Shown: in pieces, positions 40,984 to 50,722 of the stretch
Layout: the number at the start of each line of letters is the position of its first letter
How positions within the stretch are numbered: the stretch's first letter is position 1
Assembly (NCBI GenBank): GCA_016704895.1
Contig: JADIZG010000001.1
Location: 1 to 64,000, forward strand
Length of the DNA: 64,000 nucleotides
Direction: 5' to 3'
Source of the DNA: Betaproteobacteria bacterium
GTDB taxonomy: Bacteria > Pseudomonadota > Gammaproteobacteria > Burkholderiales > Casimicrobiaceae
Notes under the pieces: generated by a model
Databases searched by the model: none
What the model saw: only the letters and a program-made list of their open reading frames with translations
What the model was told of the DNA's origin: nothing
Position numbers and translations under genes: made by a program

Positions 40984-41856
40984 GATCTCCTCCTGGGCGT
41001 GTCCCTGGTCGTTACGCCTCTTCCTGTACCAATGCGAGCGCGATCGTCCGCGATCACTCTCCGGTCGCCGTCCCGCGGCGATCGGCGCGAACGCCGGCTC
41101 GTTCGTGTCTTCCGGTGAGCCGTGCGGGCGGAGCCAATGATAGGCAAGGGGGCACTCGGCGTCGATTCCGATTTACTCGATACTGATCGCTCCCGGCGAA
41201 CGCGTCGGCGCCCGGTCCCGAGTGGACGTCCCGGCAGCTCGGACGCGGGGACAGCGGGCATACGCGTTGCCGCTCGACGAACACGGGGTACGTCGTGCGC
41301 TGCGCGGCGCGGCCTGCGCGATGGAATGGTGCGCTGCGGGAGGCGGCATGGCGCCGGATCTCGCCATCGCGGCGGGACGTGCCTTCGTCCTGCCCCGGCG
41401 GATCGGCGCGACGTCGATGGGGCGGCTTGATCGCCACGACCCCCTCGCCGCGGCGCAACGCGTCTGCTGTCCAATGCGGCGTCTCTCGCCGACGCTAGCC
41501 GGGGGTCGGGAAGCCCGCGGCCGAACGTGCGCACAGCCCCTGGAATCCGCCGTATCACGGTGCGAGGGACCGCGACGATGACAAGCTCGCCCCGCACCTG
41601 TCCGCGTGGCCGGGCCTGCGCTCGGCCGCGCCGCCTGCTCCAGGGCACCGCGGGGGAGCGTCCGTTTCTTCGGCCTGCGCTCACGAACGCGTGGCCCGCA
41701 TCGACAGATTCCGCAAGCCGATTGCCCTTGCACGTTTTCGAATCACGGTCCGCGGGTCCCGGCTCCTAGAATCGCTGCGGATCCTCCCTCACCCCACACG
41801 ATCGCCACGGACGGGCGCGCATGGCGCCACGGTCCCGGCGGTGGCCAGGAGCCCGC
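40984..41856. other. Long divergent intergenic region between the TRAP and molybdoenzyme operons
   Basis: About 870 bases with several short open frames on both strands but none with recognisable motifs, a good ribosome site or codon use like the neighbours. It must hold the promoters of dctPQM and of the molybdoenzyme operon. It could also contain the remains of a small gene broken by base errors. A TAGAAT hexamer at 41767-41772 is listed separately. Confidence 0.5.
41767..41772 (+). promoter_or_regulatory. Candidate -10 element of the molybdoenzyme operon
   Basis: CTCCTAGAATCGC contains TAGAAT, the same hexamer as in the metG and apbC gaps, 84 bases before the chosen start. No clear -35 box. 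A poor -35 fits an activator-dependent promoter, and a LysR gene lies at the end of the operon. Confidence 0.3.
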
Positions 41857-44800
41857 GTGCAACTCGGCGAATTGAAGTTCTCGGTCCTGCTGTTCGGCCT
41901 GCTGCAGACGTTGCGGGTGATGGCCCGCCGGCACCCGGCGTACGCGAAGCGCCTTGCCGAGCGGAACCTGACCGCGCAGATCAGGACCGCCGACAACAGG
42001 GTGGCTCGCCACTTCACGTTCCGCGACGGGCGGGTCACGTCGGGGCGCGGCATCCACCCGTCGGCGGACATCACGGTGACGGTCCAGAACGCGGATCTCG
42101 GCGTCAAGCTGTTCAGCCTCCACGTCGACCATCTCGAGCGCATCGAGGCGATCAAGAACTTCCAGCTGCAGGCCGAGGGGCCCGACGAGCTGATGGTGTG
42201 GTTCATGCAGACGCTCGGCATGATCTTCACGCTCGGCTGGGAATACGGCACCGACCTGGGCGACGGCGTCAAGCGCTACGTCACCAACACCAACGGCGGG
42301 CCGCTGTTCGTCCACGTCAAGGACGGCAAGATCCTCCGGATCACGCCGATCGAGCTCGACGAGACCGACGCGCCCTCGTGGACCATCCGGGCCCGGGGCA
42401 AGGAGTTCAAGCCGCCCCGGCAGACGACCGTCGCGCCGCATTCGATGTGCTCGAAGTCGACGGTCTATTCGCCGAGCCGCCTGCTGTACCCGATGAAGCG
42501 CGTCGACTTCGATCCCAACGGCGAGCGCAACCCGCAGAACCGCGGTGTCTCGGGCTACGTGCGCATCAGCTGGGACGAGGCGCTCGACATCGTCGCCTCG
42601 GAGATCCGCCGGGTGAAGCGCGACTTCGGCCCCGGCGCGATCATGGCCAACCACGGCTCGCACCACACGTGGGGCAACGTCGGCTACTACATCAGCGCCG
42701 CGTACAAGTTCTTCAACGCGATCGGCACCACCAAGGTCATGCACAACCCCGACAGCTGGGAAGGCTGGTACTGGGGCGCGATGCATCACTTCGGCCACAG
42801 CATGCGGCTGGGCCAGACCGAGACGTACGGCCTGGTGGAAGACCTGCTGAAGGAAGCCGAGATGGTCGTCTTCTGGTCGGCCGACCCGGAGTGCACCAGC
42901 GGCTCGTATTCGGCGTTCGAAGGCACGTCGCGGCGCCAGTGGCTGCAGGAGCTCGGCATCGAGCTCGTGCACATCGACCCGTACTACAACCACACGGCGG
43001 CGCTGCACGGCGGCAAGTGGTTCGCGCCGAAGCCGGGCACCGACGCGGCGATGGCGATGGCCATCGCCCAGGTCTGGATCGCCGAAGGCACCTACGACAA
43101 GAGCTTCGTCGGCGGGCGCACGGTGGGATTCGAGGCCTGGAAGGCCTACCTCACGGGCGAGGAGGACGGCGTGCCCAAGACGCCCGAATGGCAGGAAGCC
43201 GAAACCGGCGTCCCGGCCAAGGACGTGCGCGCGCTCGCGCGACGCTGGGCGTCGAAGAAGACCTATCTGGGCGCCGGCGGCTGGGGCAACGGCCATGGCG
43301 GCGCGTGCCGCTCGGCGACCGGCATCCAGTGGGCGCGCACGCTGGCGTGCCTGATGGCGATGCAGGGCATGGGCCGGCCGGGCGTCAACTACGGCCTGCT
43401 GCAGTGGGGCACGCCGATCGACCTGAAGTTCTCGTTCCCCGGCTACGCGGACGGCGGCATGTCCGGCGACATCGAGAGCACGGGCCTGGGCATCAGCTAC
43501 TACCAGCGCATGCCGCAGCTGCCGTCGTTCAACACGCCGACGCAGAAGGTCCCGCGGCTGCAGATTCCGGAAGCCATCCTCGAAGGGAAGGCCGAGGGCT
43601 ACCCGTGGGACGGCAAGACCATCGAGGGGCAGTTCCAGAAGTTCAGCTACCCGAAGGCCGGGCACGCGACGGTCCAGATGCTCTACAAGTACGGCGGCGC
43701 GTCGATCGGCACGATGAACGACAGCAACCGGTACGTGAAGTCCTACCGCACGGACAAGCTGCCCTTCGTCGTCAACCAGTCGATCTGGCTCGAGGGCGAG
43801 GCCAAGTTCGCCGACGTCCTGCTGCCCGCCTGCTCCAGCTTCGAGCGATGGGACATCAGCGAGTTCGGCGGCACGGGCGGCTACGCGCTGCACGGCCAGA
43901 CCCAGATGAACCACCGCGTGGTCCTGATGCAGCACAAGTGCATCGAGCCGCTGGGCGAGTCCAAGGCGGACTACCAGATCTTCACCGACCTCGCCGCGCG
44001 CCTGGGCCTGGGCACCTACTTCTCCGAAGGCATGACCGATCTCGACTGGGTCAAGCGCATGTTCGACGCCTCCGACCTGCCGAAGCACATCTCGTGGAAG
44101 GAGTTCCTGCGCAAGGGCTACTACGTGGTGCCGGCGCCGGCCGAGGAACTTCGCGATCCGCCGTCGCTGCGCTGGTTCTACGAGGACCGCAACAAGGACG
44201 TCCCGGAGCCGCATCCGCTGCCGGGCGACTACACCGAGGGCTACCTCAAGGGGCTGCAGACGCAGTCGGGCAAGTTCGAGTTCGAGTGCGCGAGCCTGAA
44301 GCGCTTCGACCCCGACGATCCCGAGCGTCCCCCCATCGTCAAGTACGTGCCGTCGTGGGAGGGACCGCGCTCCGAGGCGTACGCGCGATACCCGCTGCAG
44401 CTCATCTCGCCGCATTCGCGCTTCAGCTACCACACGATGTGCGACGGGAAGGACAGCTCGGTCAACGACATCGAGGAGCACCGGGTCCTCGTCGACGGCT
44501 ACTACTACTGGGTCATCCGCATCAACGCCGAGGACGCCGCCGAGCGCGGCGTGCGCATGAACGACCTGGTGCGCGTCTACAACGACCGCGGCGCCGTGGT
44601 CTGCGCGGCGCGCCTGACGCAGCGCCTGCCGCGCGGCGTCGTGCACGCCTACGAGTCGTCGGCGGTGTACGACCCGATCGGCGAGCCCGGCTACTCGGTG
44701 GACCGCGGCGGCTGCATCAACCAGCTCACGCCCAAGCGCTCGATCGCGAAGAAGGTGACCGGCACCGCCGCCAACTCGTGCCTGGTCCAGATCGAGCCGT

Positions 44801-44859
44801 GGGACGGATCCGGCGAATTGAGGCCCGCCAAGCCTGCGCACGAGGAGGCCGCGTCATGA
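41857..44859 (+). CDS. Transhydroxylase/resorcinol-hydroxylase-type molybdopterin enzyme, large subunit, fused to an SCP2-like domain
   Basis: About 1000 residues. Residues ~1-125 resemble an SCP2/sterol-carrier domain (VARHFTFRDGRVTSG..., SADITVTVQNAD). The rest is a DMSO-reductase-family catalytic subunit without an N-terminal Fe-S cluster. The active-site pattern H-x7-Y-x21-D-S-W is present (His269, Tyr277, Asp299, Ser300, Trp301). This fits His144, Tyr152, Asp174, Ser175 and Trp176 that I recall for pyrogallol-phloroglucinol transhydroxylase, shifted by exactly 125. Predicted reaction: water-derived hydroxylation of a polyphenol or hydroxybenzoate at a Mo(bis-MGD) centre. GTG 41857 was chosen for its AGGAG; ATG 41821 is the alternative. 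Overlaps the next gene by ATGA. Confidence 0.85.
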   Translation: MQLGELKFSVLLFGLLQTLRVMARRHPAYAKRLAERNLTAQIRTADNRVARHFTFRDGRVTSGRGIHPSADITVTVQNADLGVKLFSLHVDHLERIEAIKNFQLQAEGPDELMVWFMQTLGMIFTLGWEYGTDLGDGVKRYVTNTNGGPLFVHVKDGKILRITPIELDETDAPSWTIRARGKEFKPPRQTTVAPHSMCSKSTVYSPSRLLYPMKRVDFDPNGERNPQNRGVSGYVRISWDEALDIVASEIRRVKRDFGPGAIMANHGSHHTWGNVGYYISAAYKFFNAIGTTKVMHNPDSWEGWYWGAMHHFGHSMRLGQTETYGLVEDLLKEAEMVVFWSADPECTSGSYSAFEGTSRRQWLQELGIELVHIDPYYNHTAALHGGKWFAPKPGTDAAMAMAIAQVWIAEGTYDKSFVGGRTVGFEAWKAYLTGEEDGVPKTPEWQEAETGVPAKDVRALARRWASKKTYLGAGGWGNGHGGACRSATGIQWARTLACLMAMQGMGRPGVNYGLLQWGTPIDLKFSFPGYADGGMSGDIESTGLGISYYQRMPQLPSFNTPTQKVPRLQIPEAILEGKAEGYPWDGKTIEGQFQKFSYPKAGHATVQMLYKYGGASIGTMNDSNRYVKSYRTDKLPFVVNQSIWLEGEAKFADVLLPACSSFERWDISEFGGTGGYALHGQTQMNHRVVLMQHKCIEPLGESKADYQIFTDLAARLGLGTYFSEGMTDLDWVKRMFDASDLPKHISWKEFLRKGYYVVPAPAEELRDPPSLRWFYEDRNKDVPEPHPLPGDYTEGYLKGLQTQSGKFEFECASLKRFDPDDPERPPIVKYVPSWEGPRSEAYARYPLQLISPHSRFSYHTMCDGKDSSVNDIEEHRVLVDGYYYWVIRINAEDAAERGVRMNDLVRVYNDRGAVVCAARLTQRLPRGVVHAYESSAVYDPIGEPGYSVDRGGCINQLTPKRSIAKKVTGTAANSCLVQIEPWDGSGELRPAKPAHEEAAS

Positions 44860-45764
44860 AGAAGTGGAACCTGGTGATCGACGTCGCGAAGTGCTTCAAC
44901 TGCAACTGCTGCACGCTCGCGTGCCACGACGAGTACTTCGACAACGAGTTCCCGGGCTACGCGAGCGGCATGCCCAAGCACGGCCAGAACTGGATCAGCG
45001 TCACGCAGCGCGAGACGGGCACGGTGCCGATGGTCGAGGTCTCGTACCTGCCGACCACCTGCAACCACTGCGACAACCCCCCCTGCCTCGCCGCCGCGCG
45101 CGACGGTGCGGTGGTCAAGCGCGACGACGGGATCGTGATCATCGTGCCGGAGAAGGCGCGCGGGCAGCGGCAGATCGTCGACGCGTGCCCCTACGGCGCC
45201 GTGCACTGGAACGAAGAGCGGCAGCTGCCCCAGGCCTGGCCGTTCGACGCCCACCTGCTCGACAAGGGCTGGAAGCGCACGCGCGGCGCGCAGGCCTGCC
45301 CGACGCGGGCGATGCAAGTCCTGCACGTCGAGGACGACGAGATGAAGCGCATCGTCGCCGAGGAAGGCCTCGAGGTGCTGCATCCCGAGTACGGCACGGC
45401 ACCGCGCGTCTACTACCGCAACCTGAAGCGGTTCCGCTCGCTCTTCATCGGCGGGTCCGTTGCCGGGGAGATCGCCGGTGTCGTCGAGTGCGTCGACGGC
45501 GCCCGGGTGACGCTGGAGCAACGGGGGCAGGCGGTCGCGACCGCGCGCACCGACGCGTACGGCGACTTCAGGTTCGGCGGCCTCGACGTCGACAGCGGCG
45601 CCTACCGGCTGACGATCGCCGACGAACGTTTCGCCCCCGCGTCGATCGACGTCGAGCTGCGCGGCGAGAGCGTGTACCTGCGCGACATCGGGCTCGCACC
45701 GCGCCCGGCCGCCGCGCAGGAGGCGACCCGCGGCGGCGCCGCCCACGCGGTCCCCCTTCAATAA
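44856..45764 (+). CDS. Transhydroxylase-type Fe-S (small) subunit with C-terminal beta-domain
   Basis: 302 residues. Ferredoxin-like part with C13-x2-C16-x2-C19-x3-C23, C69-x2-C72-x4-C77, C111P and C148P. The further CxxC pair usual in this family is absent: the segment reads QAWPFDAHLL where CTxCAHLL is typical, so probably only two [4Fe-4S] clusters are held. From about residue 200 a transthyretin/Cna-B-like beta-domain follows (GSVAGEIAGVVECVDGARVTL, TDAYGDFRFGGLDVDSGAYRLTI), as in the beta subunit of pyrogallol-phloroglucinol transhydroxylase. No signal peptide. Start overlaps the large-subunit stop. The product is probably the electron-transfer partner. Confidence 0.85.
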   Translation: MKKWNLVIDVAKCFNCNCCTLACHDEYFDNEFPGYASGMPKHGQNWISVTQRETGTVPMVEVSYLPTTCNHCDNPPCLAAARDGAVVKRDDGIVIIVPEKARGQRQIVDACPYGAVHWNEERQLPQAWPFDAHLLDKGWKRTRGAQACPTRAMQVLHVEDDEMKRIVAEEGLEVLHPEYGTAPRVYYRNLKRFRSLFIGGSVAGEIAGVVECVDGARVTLEQRGQAVATARTDAYGDFRFGGLDVDSGAYRLTIADERFAPASIDVELRGESVYLRDIGLAPRPAAAQEATRGGAAHAVPLQ

Positions 45765-45780
45765 CCTTCGAGGAGTCTTC

Positions 45781-46587
45781 GTGGCCTACATCTTCAACGA
45801 AAACGAGCTTCCCAAGCTGGTGTCCACGGTCCCCGGGCGCGAGCGCATCTTCTTCGTGAGCAAGGAGCTGACCGACGTCAACGACATGCTCGCCGGCATC
45901 ATGCGCTACGCCCAGGGGGCGGCGTCGCCGTACCACTTCCACAAGAACTGCGAGCACTTCTACTTCATCATGGAAGGGCAGGGCACGGTCGAGACGCCCG
46001 AGGGCATCACCGACGTGGGCCCTGGCGACATGGTCTTCATCCCCGCCGAGGAGAAGCACCGCCTGCGGTCCATCACGCCGCTCTTCTATTTCGAGTTCCA
46101 GGCGCCCAACCGCTTCCAGACCACGATCCTCGACGGGACGCCCGACGACCTGCTGTGGGAGAAGGTCGACGGGAAGATCTGGGTCCAGAGCGACGCCGTC
46201 CCGCTGCGGACGACAACCACGAAGGAGCACGCGATGGCGACGACATTCATCAAGACCGGCAACCTGCCGCGCACCCGGGTCCCGGGCGCCGGCGAGGCGA
46301 CCGACGTCCTCAACGAGGCGATCTGCGGCGCGAAGAACGTGCGCGCCACGCTGCGCTGGCTGCACGCGGGCGATCGTCTCGACGCCGCGCCGAAGGCGTC
46401 CACCCATCAGCTGATCTACCTGATGGACGGCCACGGCGTCATCACGCTCAACGGCAAGGACTACCCGGTGGGCAAGGGCGCGGGCGTGTACTTCGGCCCG
46501 GGCGAGTCGGCCGGCATCCGGCCCGACGGCGCGGACGGCGTCAAGCTCTTCCACCTCGTCGTGCCTGAAGTGGCCGACCAGGCCTGA
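45781..46587 (+). CDS. Two-domain cupin protein
   Basis: 268-residue bicupin. The first cupin has a full metal set (HFHKNCEHFYFIMEG, then EKHRLR: two His, Glu, His). The second (about 190-265) lacks the HxH pair (STHQLIYLMDGHGVITLNG), so only one metal site is likely. The start is GTG 45781 with GAGGAG upstream, 16 bases after the Fe-S subunit. Bicupins include dioxygenases, isomerases and decarboxylases. Within this operon a role in processing a hydroxylated ring or its cleavage product is plausible but not shown. Confidence 0.75.
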   Translation: MAYIFNENELPKLVSTVPGRERIFFVSKELTDVNDMLAGIMRYAQGAASPYHFHKNCEHFYFIMEGQGTVETPEGITDVGPGDMVFIPAEEKHRLRSITPLFYFEFQAPNRFQTTILDGTPDDLLWEKVDGKIWVQSDAVPLRTTTTKEHAMATTFIKTGNLPRTRVPGAGEATDVLNEAICGAKNVRATLRWLHAGDRLDAAPKASTHQLIYLMDGHGVITLNGKDYPVGKGAGVYFGPGESAGIRPDGADGVKLFHLVVPEVADQA

Positions 46588-46605
46588 GACGAGGAGGCGC
46601 GCGTC

Positions 46606-47486
46606 GTGAACATCGGCTTCGTGGGCCTCGGACGCATGGGGCGCCCCATCGCGCGCCGCCTCATCGCGGCCGGTCACGATGTCGTCGTGTTCAATCGCAC
46701 GCCCGGCCGGATCGACGAGTTGGTCTTCGCCGGTGCGCGTGCGGCGGACGACGTCGCCGCCGTGTGCCGCGGGCGCGCGGTCGTGTTGACGATGCTCGCC
46801 GACGATGCCGCCCTGACCGACGTCGCGCTCCGCCCGGCGGACTGCGCGACAGCCTGTCGGCCGGAGCGATACACGTCGCGATGGGAACGCACGGCGTGGC
46901 GGCCATGTCCCGGATCGACGCCGCGCACCGCGAAGCGTCGCAGCGGTTCGTCGCGGCGCCCGTGCTCGGACGCCCCGAGGCCGCGGAAGCCGGTCGGCTG
47001 GGCATCGTCGTCGCCGGCGCGCCCGACGCGGCGCGGGCCTGTGCGCCACTCTTCGAGGCGATCGGGCGACGGACCTTCGACGCCGGCACGCGCCCCGCCG
47101 GCGCGAGCGCGATCAAGCTCGCCAACAACTTCGTGCTCGGCTGCGCGATCGAGGCGATCGGCGAGGCCTTCGCGCTCGTGCGCAAGCACGACGTCCCGGC
47201 GAACGTGATGCAGGACGTGCTGACCGACGGCCTGTTCGGCTGCGTGGCGTACCGGACCTATGCCCGGATCATCGCCGACGAGGCCTACGACCACGTCGGC
47301 TTCTCCGCGACGCTCGCGCTCAAGGACGCGACGCTGGTCCTCGCCGCGGGCGAGGCCGCCCGCGTGCCGCTTCCCGGCGCGAACACGCTCCGCGACCGAC
47401 TGCTCGGCGCCATCGCACACGGCGACGGCGAGCGCGACTGGGCGGTGATCGCCCGCGAACAGGCGCGCGCCAGCGGCCTCGGCTGA
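46606..47486 (+). CDS. NAD(P)-dependent beta-hydroxyacid dehydrogenase (one frameshift)
   Basis: Member of the 3-hydroxyisobutyrate/tartronate-semialdehyde dehydrogenase family, about 293 residues corrected. N-terminal Rossmann fold GFVGLGRMGRPIARRL with NRT binding the cofactor ribose. The C-terminal helical domain contains GASAIKLANNF, including the catalytic Lys and the Asn pair. Near 46835 one base seems missing: the frame before ends in DVALRP, and the following frame gives GGLRDSLSAGAIHVAMGTHG to the stop at 47486. Start GTG 46606 with GAGGAGG upstream. Substrate unknown. Confidence 0.8.
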
Positions 47487-47528
47487 GGCCGTCCGGCGAG
47501 CGCCACCCACCCGAACGAGGAAACGCCG

Positions 47529-48780
47529 ATGAAATACAACCGACCGCACGCGACGGCCGCCTGGGGCACGATGGCCAAGGACTGGGAGGCCGGGATCGAC
47601 TACCCGCGGATGGTTCGCGAGCGCTTCCGGCGCGCGCAGGACTCGGTCAAGGCGGCGGGTCTGGGCGCGGTGCTCTGCTTCAACGTCGACAACGTGCGCT
47701 ACGTCACCGGCACCCACATCGGCGAGTGGGTCCGCGACAAGTTCGACCGCTACGCGCTGTGCCCGCGCGACGGCGAGCCCTACCTGTGGGATCCGGCGCC
47801 GCCGGCGAAGCGCATCAGCTCGCCGTGGATCGCGGATCGCGTCGGCGCGCCGATCAGCACGATGCAGGGCGCGCTGCCGCCGTCGATCGGCGCGGAGAAG
47901 GACTTCGCGCGCCAGATCAGGAAGATGCTCGCACTACGGCATCGAGAAGGAGCCGATCGGCATCGACCTGCTCGAGCTGCCGATGCTGCGCGCCCTCGAG
48001 GCCGAGGGCATCGAGGTGGTCGACGGCCAGCAGGCGATGCTCGACGCGCGCGAGGTCAAGACCCGGGACGAGATCGAGTGCCTCAAGGTGGCGGCGTCGA
48101 TGGTCGACGCGACCTACTACGACATCTGCCGCGCGATCCGCCCGGGCGCGCGCGAGAACGAGCTGGTGGCGATCGCCCACGACCGCCTGTTCCGGCTGGG
48201 GTCGGAGCGCGTCGAGTGCGTGAACTCGGTCGCGGGCCCGCGCGGGACGCCGCACTCGCACACGTTCTCCGACCGGATCATCCAGCCGGGCGACATGATC
48301 TACCTCGACATCATGCATTCGTTCAACGGCTACCACACCTGCTACTACCGGACGTTCGTGTGCGGCGAGCCGAACCGGCACCAGATCGAGGCCTACGAGC
48401 TCGCGTCGAAGTGGATCAGCGCGTCGATCGACGCGATCCGGCCGGGCGTGACGCTCGACGAGGTCGCGTCGGTGTGGCCGGCGGCGGGCGAGTTCGGCTA
48501 CGACAACGAGGACGAGGCGTTCCTGCTGCAGTACGGGCACGGCATCGGCCTGTCGCTGTGGGAGCGGCCGATCCTGTCGCGGCGCTTCACCGGCAGCAGC
48601 ACGGTGCTCAAGGAGGGCATGGTGTTCGCGGTCGAGACCTGGAAGGGGGCGGCGGACGGCTCGGGCGCCGCGCGCATCGAGGAGGAGGTCGTCGTGACGA
48701 AGGACGGCTGCCAGGTCATCACGAACTTCCCGTCCGATCGACTGATCTCCTGCGGCCTGCCGCGCTGCGATGTCTTCTGA
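47529..48780 (+). CDS. M24-family (creatinase/prolidase-like) hydrolase (one frameshift)
   Basis: About 416 residues corrected: a creatinase-N domain (to about 140) and a pita-bread M24 domain. One surplus base near 47929 separates KML from HYGIEKEPIGIDLLELPMLR. Of the five metal ligands of aminopeptidase P, four are visible: Asp in YLDIMHS, His in YGHGIGL, Glu in FAVETW and Glu in IEEEV. The second Asp is replaced by Cys (GYHTCYYRTF). A normal two-metal peptidase is therefore unlikely and a creatinase-like amide/C-N hydrolase role is possible. Ends 40 bases before the AOR gene. Confidence 0.8.
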
Positions 48781-48820
48781 TTCGGGCGCCGGAACGGCTC
48801 GCGACCTGAGGGGGTGACGA

Positions 48821-50722
48821 GTGGGCTACGGAGCGACAGGCAGGATCCTGCGCGTCGACCTGACGCGGATGCACTGCCACACCGAGCAGCTGGACGAGGA
48901 CGTCTATCGCCTCTACCCGGGCGGCAAGGCCCTCGCCGGCTACTTCATGCTTCGCGAGTTCGTCCCCGGGACCGACGCGCTGTCGCCGGACAGCGTGCTG
49001 GTCGTCGCCAACGGCCTGCTGACCGGCGCGCCGGTGTCGACCGCCGCGCGGTTCACGGTCGCCGCGCGCTCGCCGCTGACCGGCGCCTACGGAGAGTCCG
49101 AGGCCGGCGGCTACTTCGGGCCCGAGCTGAAGGCCGCGGGCTACGAGGCCATCATCGTCACCGGCCGCGCGGCCGCGCCGGTGTACCTCTCGATCCGCGA
49201 CGCGAACGTCGAGATCCGCGACGCCGGCGGGCTCTGGGGACGCGAGCCCGAGGAGGTGCAGACGGCGATCCGGGCCGAGCTCGGCGACAGCTACGTGCGC
49301 GTGCTGCAGATCGGTCCCGGCGGCGAGAATCTCGTGCGCTACGCGGCGCTGACCAACGAGCTCGCCCACTTCAACGGCCGCACGGGCATGGGCGCCGTGA
49401 TGGGATCGAAGAACCTCAAGGCGATCGCGGTCCGGGGCAAGTCGCGCTACATCCGGGGCGTCAGCGATCCCGCGCCGGTCGCCGAGCTCGGCAAGACGCT
49501 CGCGCGACGCGTCAAGGACCACCCGCTCGCCTGGGATCTGCAGAGCAAGGGCACGACCGGGCTCGTCGACGTCCTCAACGCGGCCGGCATGCTGCCGACG
49601 CGCAACTTCCGCGAAGGCGTCTTCGAAGGCGCCGACAAGATCAACTGGCCGTCCTACGAGAAGGAGATCCTCTCGGGCCGGCGCACGTGCTTCTCGTGCT
49701 CGGTCCGCTGCAAGCGCGAGGTGCGCGTGGAGGGACGGCATGCGGTGAACTCCGCCTACGGCGGCCCCGAGTACGAGACGCTCGACGGCTTCGGCGGCAA
49801 CTGCGGCATCGACGACCTGCAGGCGATTGCCAAGGCCAACGAGCTGTGCAATCGCTACGTGATCGACACGATCTCGACGAGCGCGACGATCGCCTTCGCG
49901 ATGGAGTGCTTCGAGCGCGGGCTGATCGGGCCGGCCGAAACTGGGGGCATCGAGCTGCGATTCGGCAACGTCGACGCGATGCTGCGGACGATCGAGCTCA
50001 TCGGCCGGCGCGAGGGCTTCGGCGCGCTCCTCGCCGAAGGCAGCCGCCGCGCGGCCGAAGCCATCGGCGGCGACGCGCCGCACTACGCGATGCACGTCAA
50101 GGGCGAGGAGCTCCCGATGCACGACCCGCGCGGCAAGGTGAGCGTGGGACTGGGCTATGCGATCGGCGAGACCGGCGCCGACCACCTGTACGCGACGCAC
50201 GACACGATGCTGGTCAACCCCGAGTCCGTCAGCTTCAAGGCCGCGATTCCGCTCGGCGTCGAATCGCTCCCGGCGCGCGAGCTCGGCGATCGCAAGGCAC
50301 GCAACTACGCGATCCTCGAGAACTGGGCGAGCTTCGGCAAGGTCACCGGCATGTGCTTCTTCGGGCCCGCGCCGCGCTCGTTCATCGCCGTGGACGAGAT
50401 CGTGCAGCTGGTGCGCGCCGTGACCGGGTGGGACGTCGACCTCGACGAGTTGCTGCGCATCGGCGAGCGCGCGACCAACCTCGCGCGCGCGTTCAACGTG
50501 CTGCACGGATTCTCGCGCAAGGACGACGTGCTGCCGCGGCGCCTGTTCGAGCCCCTGCCCTGCGGCCCGATGGAAGGGGTCGCGATCTCGAAGCCCGACT
50601 TCGAGCGGACGATGGGCGCGCTCTACGAGCTCAAGGGCTGGGATCCCGCCACGGCCAGGCCGACGCGCGATCGCCTGCGCGGCCTCGAGATCGAGTGGGT
50701 CGCGGACCTGCTGGAAGCGTAG
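48821..50722 (+). CDS. Aldehyde:ferredoxin oxidoreductase (AOR) family tungsten/molybdenum enzyme
   Basis: 633 residues, the usual AOR length. The [4Fe-4S] ligands C290-x2-C293-x3-C297 and C512 sit almost where I recall them in the Pyrococcus enzyme (288, 291, 295, 494). Other AOR features: ARFTVAARSPLTGAYGES, FNGRTGMGAVMGSKNLKAI, and KGEELPMHDPRG. Substrates of the family include aldehydes and, in BamB-type relatives, aromatic acyl-CoA reduction. Context suggests an aldehyde, a polyphenol or a quinone-related oxidation. GTG start at 48821 after GAGGGGG. Followed without a gap by a MoaD-like gene, a common partner of AOR genes. Confidence 0.9.
   Translation: MGYGATGRILRVDLTRMHCHTEQLDEDVYRLYPGGKALAGYFMLREFVPGTDALSPDSVLVVANGLLTGAPVSTAARFTVAARSPLTGAYGESEAGGYFGPELKAAGYEAIIVTGRAAAPVYLSIRDANVEIRDAGGLWGREPEEVQTAIRAELGDSYVRVLQIGPGGENLVRYAALTNELAHFNGRTGMGAVMGSKNLKAIAVRGKSRYIRGVSDPAPVAELGKTLARRVKDHPLAWDLQSKGTTGLVDVLNAAGMLPTRNFREGVFEGADKINWPSYEKEILSGRRTCFSCSVRCKREVRVEGRHAVNSAYGGPEYETLDGFGGNCGIDDLQAIAKANELCNRYVIDTISTSATIAFAMECFERGLIGPAETGGIELRFGNVDAMLRTIELIGRREGFGALLAEGSRRAAEAIGGDAPHYAMHVKGEELPMHDPRGKVSVGLGYAIGETGADHLYATHDTMLVNPESVSFKAAIPLGVESLPARELGDRKARNYAILENWASFGKVTGMCFFGPAPRSFIAVDEIVQLVRAVTGWDVDLDELLRIGERATNLARAFNVLHGFSRKDDVLPRRLFEPLPCGPMEGVAISKPDFERTMGALYELKGWDPATARPTRDRLRGLEIEWVADLLEA

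Noticed and set aside
41121..41770. Several 80-230-codon open frames on both strands between dctP and the molybdoenzyme operon
   Set aside because: None has recognisable motifs, ribosome sites or codon use like the neighbours; they overlap each other in all frames.
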